In this document: positions 26,022 through 37,400 of the stretch, piece by piece
How the letters are laid out: the number at the start of each line of letters is the position of its first letter
Numbering within the stretch: the stretch's first letter is position 1
Source of the DNA: Neospora caninum Liverpool
Taxonomy: Eukaryota; Apicomplexa; Conoidasida; Eucoccidiorida; Sarcocystidae
Assembly (NCBI RefSeq): GCF_000208865.1
Contig: NC_018387.1
Span: forward strand, 682,001-746,000
Reading direction: 5' to 3'
Length of the DNA stretch: 64,000 bases
Notes under the pieces: generated by a model
Seen by the model: only the letters and a program-made list of their open reading frames with translations
Told to the model about the DNA's origin: nothing
The model's database searches: none
Position numbers and translations under genes: made by a program

Positions 26022-27956
26022 ATGGCAGGCTCTGGGAGGCCCCGCGGAGAGGTTTTCTCTTTGCGTCGGCTGTCTGCTTTTCGTCTCTTTTGCTGCGAGT
26101 TCCCACTTTTCTTTTGCGTGGCGCCTCTCCTCGCTCTTGTTTGTCTCTCTTGCCCAGCCGAGCTCGTTCACGCGCTGCCTCTCTCTTCGCTTCCTCGCCC
26201 CGCCTCGCTGTCTCTTCTCCCACCTTCTCCTGCCGCCTGTTTGTCTTCTCTCGCATCTTGGCGCACAGTCTCGTGCCGAGGAAACGGCGAAGCGCCACGG
26301 GGGGTTCGGAGACACAGACACACTGGCCCGGCAGACAGGGAAGCGGCGAGAGAGAGAAGAGAGCGACATGAAGAACACGAGGAGAGCGAGCGTGCAAAAC
26401 GAAACAAGCATGGAGCCTGCTGCCCTTCAAACGACGACGCTAGGCTAGCATTCCTCGCCACCCGACCATTCAGTGACCTACGCATCCCGAGACAGGCTTT
26501 TCTCTCTTTCTCTCCTCTCTCTTTCTCTTCTCTCTCTTCTTTTTCTTCTCTCTTTTCTTCTCTCTCTCGTTCTTTTTCTCTCTCTCGCTCTTCTGCTCGC
26601 AGCACGTCGCCTGTCATCTTTTCTCGGCGCCGGGTGTCCTCCGGGGTCTTCCAGGCTCTGGAAACGGAGCCCTTTCCGCGGGAGGCTCCAAAGACTCTGT
26701 CTCGCTCTTTAGTCTCCTCTCTGCCGTCGCCGCTTTCTTCGGCAGGCCCCGTCCCGCCGGTTGCGGAGAATCCCATGGAGCCTTTCCGCCATCCCCTTTC
26801 CTCGTCTGCTACTTCGCGTGTGGGGCTGAATTCGACGATGGTGGAGCAAGTCCTGGAGAGTGTGCGTCCGTATCTGAGGAGTCACGGGGGAAACGTGAAG
26901 CTCGTCGAACTCGATTCAGAAAACAGAATTGCAAGACTCGCGTTCAAGGTAGGCAGGCACGAACACGAACTCCCGGCGACACCTAACGTTCTTCCTCTAC
27001 TCGTTTCGTCTCGTTCTGTTTCTCTGCTTGTCTCGTCTCTCTTACAAACGAACCGAAGCCACAGCATTGCCAATCGTACTACATACAAGAAAAATACACA
27101 TGTGTCTAGATAGGCGTTTTTGTAGGCTGTATGTGTGTATCCTGTTGGATATGTGTGGATTTTGAACACCGCCACAGGTACGTTTCACATGTAACTCTAT
27201 CTTGTGGGGTTGGTTAAAGAATCTGACATTTCTCGACAGAGATTCCGAAAGCGGGCTGGGATGTTTGATTCTAGAGAAAGGCCATGTGTAGGACACATAA
27301 AAACATATACAAAGAAGCACCTCTATACGCACTGCGTTTATGCAGGAACAACACGGGCTTTTTGTGTTGTTCCTGCGGCACACATCCTTGAGACAGCGTC
27401 TGTGAATAGAGCCGTGAGACGCCAGGGGCATTATCCCTGTCTCTCTGGGCTCAGTCCTGAGGCGTCCTTCTCTCGCCGCCCCAAACCCTGGACAAAAAGT
27501 CTCTCTCACTTTTTTTATCCATATGTATATGTGTGTATTTATAAAAAAGTAAATATGAGTGAATGTCTCTCCAAAGTTATATGTATACATATGTAGATAT
27601 ATGTATATGTACATCTGGGTATGTGTGGATCTCTCTCCCGTGGTGTTTGTACGTCCGTCTGTGTCTTGTCTCAGGGCGCGTGCTCAGGATGTCCCTCTGC
27701 CCAGCAAACGCTGTACGAAGGCCTCCAGGGAGCGTTGAGAGAAGTTTGGCCGGACATACGCGTGGAGGAAGCACAAGACGACGGTGTCTGGGAGGAGCTG
27801 AGCTCTCTGACGATTGACAGCGTCAACGAAGCGCTCAGAGGCACACGGCCCGCCATTGAGAGACTTGGCGCCAGTCTGGAGGTCCTCAGTGTCTCGCCGA
27901 GTGAGACCACAGAGACACTCTCTAAGCATACCTTCATCTCTCCACATCTCTCTCGA

Positions 27957-27997
<41 letters not shown>

Positions 27998-29364
27998 GTG
28001 TATGGGTACACATAGTGATGCTGTGTGAGGATATGTAAAGTCAGGTGAACTCGACAACATCTGGGGAGACAGGCAACCGCTGTGAAGCAAGAAGATCAGT
28101 GGCAAGATGAAATTCTGCACGCACATCTTCACACAGATTAGGGGCTGTTTTCTTTTCTGCCGCTCTCCGTGTGGAGGGACATGCGCGTATATTCAGCGTG
28201 AAAGTGCAGCGGAACTCTTATGCCCAAACACACGTGCCCATATATATATATATATATGTTGATTTCTTTATATGCATATTTGCCCGTCGGGTATAAGAAA
28301 CGCCCGACATCTGCGCCTTGCGTACTGTGTCGCTTGAAAGATGGGTTGAAGCTGGTCTGTTTCGTCAAAATGCCGGGGCTAGGTTCATACGCCCTCCACA
28401 CACACTCCCTAAATGCGCATCCGCTTGGAGCAACTTGCACGTAGATAGCCTTCGCTGCTCCACTTGTATTTGGGTGAACCTTTCTTGTCTTTCTTGTGTG
28501 ACTAAAGTTTCTCGATCGTTCGTGTCGCGCTGCAGGCGGGGATATCGTGATTCGGTATCAAGGGCCCAATGCACAAACTATCCGGATAGGCGTTGAGGTG
28601 AGTCTTGTTGGCCGGTCCGGTCGCCGAAATCGAGGCTGTGGCTGAGAGTCGATGCTTGTCTGTTAGAGCAGCACGTTCAGCCTTCAGGCCGGGTGCGAAC
28701 CACGTCGGTTTTGTTTCTGATTCCTCGCAGTCCGATCTCCACAAAATGCTTTAACTCCCGTCACGGGCGGTGTATTCAAACGACTAGTCACAGTCGAACC
28801 CGATTAGCGCAACGCATTTCCTTCGTGTTTCGTCGTGCTCTCTCTGTCTCTTCCTCTCTGTGCGTTTCTCGGTGTGCGCACAGTCGTCAGCTGTTGTGTT
28901 AAAACCAATACTTTTATCTGCCTTAAGCAGTCCAGTTTGGGGTGGTGGTGTACAGCAATCATAAAGAACGTGGTTGTCTGTACCTCAGAACTGGATTCAT
29001 ATTCAGTATCCTAGGTAATGCCCATCTGTTCTGCAAAAACACCTGGTGGATCGTCTAGCCCAGTTTGCGCCCCACTTTCTCTGGTTCGTAGATGGAGCTG
29101 CGCGACAAACTGCCTCCCGACCTTCTAGGGTCAATTGAAATTGTGACTGAAGACAAACCGCCGCCAGGGTCGTCGCCGGAGAGTGAGAAGCCGCCATCGA
29201 CGGCTGCACAGCAAAACGGGAAGGAAAATGTGGAAGATCGACGTCAGAACTTTCACCTCGCGGAGGCGCAGAATGACAGTCTGAGGGTAGAGGAAAACGG
29301 ACAAAACGTGGGAGGACTGACAGACGAAGATGAATATGAAGGCTTGGAACCGGAACCCGCTTAG
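26022..29364 (+). CDS. NFU: NFU-domain Fe-S cluster carrier, plastid (apicoplast) type
   Basis: Exons 26022-26948, 27675-27900, 28536-28597 and 29092-29364 join in phase to give about 495 residues. The Met at 26016 is an alternative start. A hydrophobic segment at roughly residues 25-50 (FFCVAPLLALVCLSCPAELV) followed by a Ser/Arg-rich stretch looks like the signal-plus-transit leader of apicoplast proteins. The first Nfu domain starts near NSTMVEQVLESVRPYLRSHG, and its Fe-S ligands are in GACSGCPSA (Cys 312 and 315). A second, degenerate Nfu domain without CxxC follows, with GDIVIRYQGP and IRIGVEMELRDKLP. This tandem plan is known from plant plastid NFU1-3. The protein should carry Fe-S clusters made by the SUF pathway to apicoplast enzymes; localisation is inferred. 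The C/T tract at about 26500-26600 within exon 1 could be an unrecognised in-frame intron ending at the AG before 26602. Confidence 0.88.
27959..27991. repeat. (TA)n microsatellite in an NFU intron
   Basis: A simple TA run shortly after the donor at 27901. Confidence 0.9.
28741..28800 (-). other. Small-subunit-rRNA-like segment in an NFU intron
   Basis: On the minus strand 28761-28773 reads ACACCGCCCGTGA, the near-universal sequence of the 3' end of small-subunit rRNA (decoding region). It lies in the intron between the last two NFU exons. Coccidian nuclear genomes carry many fragments of mitochondrial DNA, so an inserted mitochondrial rRNA fragment is a reasonable reading. The exact match is short, so chance cannot be excluded. 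Confidence 0.35.
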
Positions 29365-31728
29365 GCGTGATCGGGAAACGATGTTTCTGCTGAAAGTTGT
29401 TCAGACCAAACTGGACAGGGAAACTCGAGTTTGTGTGAGTAGACTTGTTATCGTGCATGCGGCCACGAACAGGCAAATCAAGAGCATACTACGCGCATGA
29501 ATGCTACTTGGAGCGTACCAGCAGTTGTATATCTCGTTTGACGATGTCCGTTTCGCTCACGCTGATCGGCGGAGCGCGTCCTTTGGTGAAAACAACAAAA
29601 TCACCCCCGAGTAGGGCAGCTCTTCACCACGTCATTCCAGCATAACGTTGCATGTGGATTTACCGAGTTGGCCTTCGTCCGTTTATACCACCTGGCGCCT
29701 GAACGAGACGGATCAGTGGATGGTGTCCTGATCCCAAGTATCCGTTTGCGGAACGCACCGGCTCAGAAGATCTCTAGGACTGCGATGGCCATAACCCACT
29801 GCCTTCATTTCGTCAGTTTGTAGAGTTGTTCTCCCCGAGACGCGACCTCCAAACCCTTGGTTTTGCTTTACCAAGAGGCCAGCGGTGAAAAGCCATGGAG
29901 TTTCCAGTCTCGTATCGCAGCACGACAAACAAGCTGAGAGAACACCCGCCGCACACTTGGTCACGGCCTACGTGTTCGGTTACACAGACGGCAGTTTTTC
30001 CGCCCAAAACACGTTGCTACCTCCGTGAAACCTGCCTGGTGTTTTTGCTCCTGTCTATCCTCTTCACTCTGTTTGACAAGCGAAACGCCGGTAGTCGACT
30101 TTCTGCTGCCGAAAATTGCTAAAAGAATAGGTAGAGTAAATACCAGCATACGGGCAGTAAAGACGATCGACCAAACGTAAAAGACATAGAGTGAAGCCTC
30201 TAACTCAAATGTCCTATGACAGCAGGACACTCCAAATGCCCGGTCTTGGCGTGGCATTTTTTGCCGTCCACCCTCGCTCCTCAGAAAAAGAGTCTATTAT
30301 CTAACAAAAGTCGTCCTCAGGTGGGCGGGCTCCGACGTAGCGACCGGGAGGGAGAGAGCCGCAAAACGGGACTTCCTTTGGTCTAGTATCGTCGAGAAAA
30401 GCTGCTTTTCGTGCTGCAATGTCTCTCTAGCACTAGATACTGTGATCACTGATGTATCAATACCAACTGGTCTGTTCTCTGGTTTTTTCCGTTTGCGGTC
30501 AGCAGGTATTTGGACCAAGCGCGATACCAGCTTCCCAGCAGTTGTTTGCTTCCCTTTCCACGCATCTGCATCTCTTCTTCACAGAAAGGAGCGCTCCTTC
30601 TCGCTTGAAATGGCGGTTCTATGAAGGAATCGTGTGTCGGCAGCAGACGACACGTCGCGGGTACCTTGTGCGCGGAGCCTGCACAGGCTCTTTGCGTGTT
30701 TCAGGTTACTTCTGTCCAGCCTTTGCGTGCGGACTTACTCTGCCCCGGAGCGCCAGCTGAAACTTCTCAAAGACGCATGAGGACGCGTCGTCGTGCAAAC
30801 GAACTAAGAGAAGAGGTTTTTTCTTTTCTTTGTGAAGCGATTTGACCTGGCCTGTGGCATACAACCCGACACGCTGCATGCTGAACAGTCGGCTCGCGAC
30901 CAGAGTACCGCAGAGATCGTCGTCCCTGGAGGTTCACACTCCGGCACCAAGGGTCCTGCTCTTTTCGAAACCTGCCTGTCCGTGCAAAAGAGCTACGACG
31001 ATGAATCAAAGCGACAGAAAATCAATTTTTCCTCGTGGACGCAGAGAGGGGCCCCCAGCTTTGCTACCCGGCACCAGCGGGCGGCCTTCAGAAAGCTACC
31101 CCAGAGTGGCGATTTGAGCGGGTGGGCGGGGGGGACTTGAGAGTGCCTCGCACACAGATATGGTTAGATGAACAGAGGAAGACAGAGATATCTCCGCTGG
31201 TGTGTGTCTATGCGAGTAGGGCAAGACAGATTCGCGTTTAAGTGGGATGACCCCAGGAAACGCGGGGGGAAGCCTCCATCGACGCACATTTTTAGTGTGG
31301 TGCACTTCTCATTCGAGCGCTCGAGAGGGTGGGAGTCGGTACATTGTTGGTGGTACAGTTTCGACAAAAGGGATTTGATTGGCTGCAAGCGTTTGTGTTG
31401 GGGCAGCTGGATTTTCCTTGGGAAAAGCAGTGTCTTTTTGTGGACGTGCCTTCCCACGCCGCGTTCGGTTCACTTCCTGTGTGCGTTCATGGAGAGATGC
31501 CCGCGATTCAGCGGGTCCGTTCACATCAGGCGCAACGCCGTTCCGCGGCGTTCTATAGTGCATCTGCTTCTGCCTGGCTTTTCAGGTTCCGCCTTCTCCC
31601 CTCGGTCCCTTGTGTACCGTCTTTGTCGAGTTTTCCTCGCGCGCGCGTGTGCCGGAGGCAGCTCGGAGGGAAAACTGTAGACGGGCACACATCTCCTTCA
31701 GCGCCTCCAGTCCACTCTGCCCCCAACA
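29365..31728. other. Spacer upstream of the secreted-protein gene
   Basis: This holds the 3' UTR of the NFU gene and the upstream region of the next + strand gene. No exon with domain or splice support was found. Frames at 30621-31140 and 31168-31680 (+) are uninterrupted but have no features. It has few microsatellites compared with the rest of the window. Confidence 0.45.
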
Positions 31729-32826
31729 ATGGCCTCTCTGTGTACCATTCTTTGCTTCTTTCTCGGTCTGCTCAGTTGCTCACCTCTTCTTACGACGGTA
31801 GCGTACTCTGGAGATGCCACATCAGGCAAGACTTCACAGGAAAACCTGCAAGACAAAGGACTTGGCGCTGAGAACGAGAAGACACCCGCGCCAGTAGAAC
31901 AGCAGAAACAAAACACGAAAGTTCCTTCTGCTCCTCAAAAGAATCTTGCGAAAAAGCAGACAGCGCAGCCTCGGCGTGAGGCTGCTTGGCACCGCCAACG
32001 AACGGGGCAACCCCGAAAACCCTCGACCAAAGCTAGACGACTCCCTTCACGGAAATACAGCATTTTAGCGGCTTCTGCAGTGACTGTTACGTTGTTGATT
32101 TTCTATGTAATCCTAGGAAACACCGCAGAGAGTCGTAAGAGGCGGGGAACCTTCGAAACGCCCGAGTTGTTTGTTCCGCTCGAGATTCTAACGGACATCC
32201 CCCTGCCGTTCATGGCAGAAGAGGATAATACTCTTCAAATTGTCACTGGCGCCAGCGCGACAAAAAGCCTCTCAGAGGCAGCACACAGCCCCCTTATAAA
32301 GTGGGAATGGACATCAGTCAATCTCTCGATTCCGGGACTGCCGACGCGACCGCTACGCAGTGCTGAGCGAGTAGGCCTGGACACGCGGGTGGTTCCGAGT
32401 CCTGCAGTCCCAGGAGCTTTTCATATTCCTCCGAAAGCGGATTTAGAAAAAAACGTTGTCGTGGCCTACCACCCGCAAGTTCACAACAAAAACGTGTCGT
32501 ACCGGATTGAGACGAAGCCGCTTCACGCCACGTATAGAAACTTGGCGGTGAAGCACCACCAAGCACTCCGGATGGGTGCCGATTTTGTAGCCAAAATGAA
32601 CGTGAAAGGTTTCTGGTTCCCGCCTCCCCCGGAAGGCGTTTCTCCGGCTCCGCTTGTGCATCTGATTGACGAGAAAATGACTGCCTTCGACCTTGCACCT
32701 GGCGCATCTGATATCTTGACGCAGCGGAACGAGAATCTCCAAGTGCAGGCTACAGCCGCGTTCATGTCGCAAATGACGGCGTGGAGTTTGGGGCGTTGGC
32801 TGATGACGAGGAAGCATAGTCCGTAG
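31729..32826 (+). CDS. Single-exon secreted/membrane protein, no known family
   Basis: An uninterrupted frame of 365 codons begins at the ATG at 31729. Residues 1-27 form a signal peptide (MASLCTILCFFLGLLSCSPL, cleavage probably after VAYS). Residues 28-105 are Gln/Lys/Pro-rich and basic. Residues 111-130 are a clear membrane span (SILAASAVTVTLLIFYVILG). About 235 residues follow, with NVSY and NLSI sequons and a Pro-rich patch (FPPPPEGVSPAP). RRLPS at 103-107, just before the span, resembles the RRL core cut by the Golgi protease ASP5 in exported dense-granule proteins, but lacks the usual acidic residue. Signal peptide, internal span and lack of introns fit a dense-granule or other secretory-organelle protein; that is inference. 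I do not recognise the family. Confidence 0.8.
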   Translation: MASLCTILCFFLGLLSCSPLLTTVAYSGDATSGKTSQENLQDKGLGAENEKTPAPVEQQKQNTKVPSAPQKNLAKKQTAQPRREAAWHRQRTGQPRKPSTKARRLPSRKYSILAASAVTVTLLIFYVILGNTAESRKRRGTFETPELFVPLEILTDIPLPFMAEEDNTLQIVTGASATKSLSEAAHSPLIKWEWTSVNLSIPGLPTRPLRSAERVGLDTRVVPSPAVPGAFHIPPKADLEKNVVVAYHPQVHNKNVSYRIETKPLHATYRNLAVKHHQALRMGADFVAKMNVKGFWFPPPPEGVSPAPLVHLIDEKMTAFDLAPGASDILTQRNENLQVQATAAFMSQMTAWSLGRWLMTRKHSP

Positions 32827-33070
32827 ATACCGTGAAGTAACTCATCGCTACGCTGGGAAAAACAATGGGGAACTCTTCATGGCCGTAGACAGCCAGTAGG
32901 TCCGGTGAAGTTCTGCATTTCTTTTCGAGCATCTGCCGCTGTACAGCCTGCTTGTACGTCATTTCGGCGATGTACGCGCCAAAGGCGGGACAACGGTGTT
33001 CTATATTCCGTCTTAAGCTTGCGAGTTCAGCATCTCTGAATTCCACGCATTCCAAGCTCCACAGGCTCAC
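32762..33070 (-). CDS. Possible small gene overlapping the 3' end of the secreted protein
   Basis: The 102-codon frame starts MSLWSLECVEFRDAELASLR and contains a charged, helix-like central part (AEMTYKQAVQRQMLEKKCR). Composition is protein-like, without the low complexity seen in most spurious frames here. It overlaps the last 65 bases of the preceding gene on the opposite strand. A GT near 32832 could be a donor, so this could also be one exon of a longer minus-strand gene. No family is recognised. Confidence 0.28.
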   Translation of the reverse strand: MSLWSLECVEFRDAELASLRRNIEHRCPAFGAYIAEMTYKQAVQRQMLEKKCRTSPDLLAVYGHEEFPIVFPSVAMSYFTVSTDYASSSSANAPNSTPSFAT

Positions 33071-34468
33071 GTTTTTCTAAGCTCCGAAAAAAGGCACCAC
33101 AGTGAAGAGAACATCCCTCTTGCCAGTTTGATACGGGCAAAATAGCGAGACGGCACATGCACACACACACCGAGGGGGCTGTGTCTGCTCTAAGGCCTCT
33201 GAATTTTAAAGCCATGGCACTGAGTATATCGCGCAAGGCACCACAGGCGCTTACTGACTACTGGAGCATTGCAAGATCCCCTTCCATGCGATCACGGGTG
33301 TTTAGAGTCGTCTAGCGTGGAAGTACGATTTCGCGTGACTAGTGACCAACCGACAGGCTCTGAATTGGACCTAGCCGTTTCAGGTGGCTACGGAGGGTTA
33401 GAGATTGCTGGGTGGTACACAGATAGTACATACGTTTTTTCGAGAGACGAGGTTCTTGCGAGTTAGCGATGCTGATTCGGCAACATGGACCAGTGACCGG
33501 GGCTGTTGGCAGCCTCCCCCCCCCCCCCCCCCTGCAACGACGCTAGGTTTCGGGGTTTTTTTCGGGCCTCAAGTTGCAATTGAGTGACGATCGTATGACA
33601 TCGAAACAGTGGTAGACACGGGCAACAGGTTTGACCGCCGATTTCAGCAGCAACTTTCCCACAGGCCGGCTTAGCAGCGGCTTCCACTGCTGAGTTGGTT
33701 TCCTCGGAAACGCTTCTGGACGCGTCTTTGATACGGCTTTGCTTCTGTTGCGGAAACAACCAGCTCTACAGCTGAATCTCTGAGCTACGCACAGCTACCC
33801 GCGATGAGAACGCGTTCGTCGTTTCGTGAATTCCTAATATTGCCAGAGCTGTACAAGTATTGAACACGAATCCCAGTTGTTACACAGGTGAAGAAAGTCA
33901 CTGGTTGCCTGAGCGTCATCGACCCTGTTTACCGTAGGCAGCCGTTCAACTCTTGTTTCCGTGCATCGTTTTCTGTGTCGGTTCCATGTTTGGCGCTGCC
34001 CTGTTCATTTGTCGACAAAGGCTTTTCAGCTTTTTTTAGACAGACTACACGCGAGAGCGCCTGTTGGAACGGCGACCTCACAGAAAATCGCACGCATACG
34101 TTCCAGTTTCTTTCCCGCAGGCATAAACAACGCGACCTTGTCTTTCAAAAGATAAACAAACACTACCGTCTCGGTCACACCTTTCCACATGCAGCCCCCG
34201 GGTTGCGCACGAGGTCTTCCAAACCAAAAAGGACTTCGGTCTCTTCTGCTTCCCGTCGGAGCTGGCGCATGCGCCAACCTTCCCCCCCACAGAAGAGCCG
34301 CGTCGCAGAGCTCAAACTGTTGACGCTCTGGCGTTCCACAGAGACCGGATCTTACAAAAGAAATCGCGATTTACAAGGGAAACCGGCGACCAAAGTGCCC
34401 GCAGGCAGTGCCCGTCCTGCAGACCGCTCCAGACGCTCCCACGGCCATCTCGGTCCTCGTCTAGGTCG
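33071..34468. other. Convergent spacer before alpha-adaptin's 3' end
   Basis: No gene is supported. It contains a run of 17 C (33516-33532) and moderate-complexity sequence. The 234-codon + strand frame at 33888-34592 reads into the antisense of the alpha-adaptin last exon and shows no domain. Confidence 0.45.
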
Positions 34469-37400
34469 TCAGTTGGCGAGTCTGTTGAAGAAGTTCTGTG
34501 CAGGCAGGCCAGGTGACCCCGCAGTGACAGACGGGAACAGAGGAGCGGCCATACTCGGACTCTGTGCCGCACTCAGATTCACGCCGGGGTGACTGCCGAG
34601 CATCGCCGACATAGGGCCCGAGGCGGGCGCCAGCGGATTGCCCGAGCTCTCGCCGCCGGCTGGCCCAATCATAAAAGGCGACGAAGGGGACTGCAGCGGC
34701 GCGAACTCCGGGGCACAGGGGAGCGCGCGGGGGGAGGGCGCCGATGAGTGGAGCAAGTAGAACCCGAGAAGGCCAGCCAAGTACTGCGACACGCGAGGAT
34801 GCGCCGCACGCACTGTTATCCGCGCCAGCAAAGGTCTGCTCGACAAAAAGGCAAATCACACACGCAGATCTCAATCACAGCTTTGCGAAGGCCTACATGT
34901 ATCCATCAGAATCGCCTCGTTTTTCGCCGTGGCTTCAACCTCGGAGACCGCTTGCACCCTTTCACAGGATCTCCACGCAGAAACGTCCTTTCTCTCCATC
35001 GCTTACTCCGCATTCGGATTTAACTCGATGGTGCACATGGCAGACGCGCAGACGAAGCGGGGGCCCGCGCCGTTGGTCGAGCCGGCTGCGGGAGTACCTG
35101 TGTGGAACGTCCCGCTGCCGCAGAGATTGCGCCCAACCTGTGCGAGAAGGTGAACGCAGAGAAGGCAAACTGAAACTTAGGAGAGGCTGCAGACGCCAGG
35201 GGAAAGAAGAGGGGACGACGGCGAGGAAGACAAACCTCCAGAGCCGGCAATTTTTGTTGACAGGTCGATCTTCAGGCGCGCGCGCGTTGCGAACGCAGAA
35301 AGCAGGAAAACTCACGCAGAAACCGGAAGTGACAGTCGACAGCCCGAGACATCCGATTCGAAACATGGCAGAAAGGCGGAGAGACGGGGACCAAGAGCGA
35401 AAAGGCAGTCATAACTGCAGCCGTGTGCGAAGAAAGATAACGAAAGGAAACACGAAGCAAAGGGAGCAGCACACACATGCGCAGAGGAACAGACGAACCC
35501 CCTTTTGTGTGTGTCATCTCTCCGATTTTCCTCGCGTTTCGCTTCTCTCCGACTTCTTCGTTCGCCCTTCAACTGTACCTTGATCACGTGGAACTTGAAC
35601 CCGGCGCTCAAGAAGAGAGGAACCTGGTGCGGTGGCAACGCGAGCGGCCCGATCACCACCTTTTCCTTGCTCTCCCCTTCTCTCCCTTCTTCCCGCGGAG
35701 CAAGATGCTTCCAGTAGCGCAGAAACACCGAGCCCTCGTTCACTGCCGTTGCGGGCACCACGAAATTCGCCATAATGAGCGGGAGCGTGAGAGGGAGTTG
35801 GATTTGCTGCGGGGACTGGAGACACAACGAAGAGACGAGAGAGAGAGTGGACAGAGGGGAGAGAGCAGCAGCGAAGGGGCGACTCACGAAGAGGATAACC
35901 TCAATGAGGACAAAACAGGGAACGACGTGGAAAGAAGTGCAAGGGAGAGCACCGCAGCACCTACGCCACTAGCCACGCCGAGCACCCGTTCCCGATCATG
36001 AAAAAAAGGAAGCGGCCGAGTGTAAAAGCGGGACAGAGGGGAAAGACAGTGCATGCGTGAAACACACAATCTGCGGAAAGTGGGGAGTGAATCCAGTTTT
36101 TGAGTAGGTGTAGTGGACGGAACACTAAGACGAGTCATCCAAATGCGGGGGGGGGGGGGGGGTACCACACGGGCGTCACAAGTGGGGACGCGTCTTTGTC
36201 CTTCCCTCTCGTCCTCATCTTCTCTCTGAATCCGTCACCTTAAAACTCTTCCTTCGCGCTGTCTTCCTCCCTCTTCGTTGGACTGTCCCTCCTCTCCCGT
36301 CTTTCTTTTTTATGTGGCTGTGTTTTTTTGCCTTTCATTTTTCGGCAGTCCCTGTGTAGACCATCGCCCCTGCCTTGCCCTCCATTGTCTCTCTTCTGTT
36401 CACTCCCTTCTTCATTCCTGGCCTCTCTCTAGTCTTCGTCTGCGCTTTCTCTCTTCCTCCAGTTCTGTGGTCCCCTCTCGTCTCTCTCTTCTCTCTCGTT
36501 TCGCCTCGTTCTCTGTGGTGTTTGCTCGGACCTGCGTCATGCCACCAGCGGCCGAGACGAAAAGGAGAAAGGGGAGTTTGGGCGGCGTGCTGAAGGGCTG
36601 CAGACACCTCACGCGAATTCTCTGAACTGCCTGCTGGAGCGGCAGAATATTCACCAACTCGTTTCCACTTCCGCCTTCTGCCCAGCTGGTTTCTCCCGAT
36701 CGACGAAACCCCTCGTCTTTCAGCAACATCTCCGGCCTGTTTGCCACGCCTCCCCTGACAGACACATGCACACACAACACCGAAAACGCACGAATTGCCG
36801 CGCACACTGACAAAGAAACCAACATCTACATATATATATATATATATATGGATCTGTTTCTGTGTGGTTGAGGTGATGTGTAAATGCTTGCGCACCGACT
36901 TACACAGGCGCAGCAGAGGTTTTGTATACACTTGCTGAGGAGCGACGGGTGATGGAAACCCCAGATTTTCCCACCCGGGGCATGTCTCGTTCACAGGCGC
37001 CGCTAGAACACAAACACGTAGCTGATTGCAAACAGAGGAGGAAAAAACGAAAGCTTCGCTCTCTGCTCTCTGGGAGTGGAGACGGCCGAAGCGCGTTGGC
37101 CATGCGAGGCCCCGTGTGAATGTCCTCTGCGATGTCACGGCTGGACTTGCCTTTGAAGTCTCAGGAGCTTGTCCCGACTCAGGTTTCGCCACTCGAGGAG
37201 CACCATTCCATCTTTCTTGTCGAATTTGCGGTGTACATACACCTCAAGGAGACCCGGTAGAAGGCACAGCGTCCCCTCCGCCGCGACGCACGTGCGCTTC
37301 CACAACTCGCGATTCTGGTCTTCTGAATTGAGGCTCTGTGGCAGCGGTTGACTCTTCAACAGGTCGAGCAGTTTCTCTTGCGCCAGTCTCGCCGCCTCCG

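Noticed and set aside
33888..34592. 234-codon + strand frame
   Set aside because: Its end is antisense to the alpha-adaptin last exon, and the rest has no recognisable feature.
35236..35269. 34-base candidate alpha-adaptin exon
   Set aside because: Including it breaks the reading frame; joining 35579 directly to 35137 keeps phase and the appendage motif.
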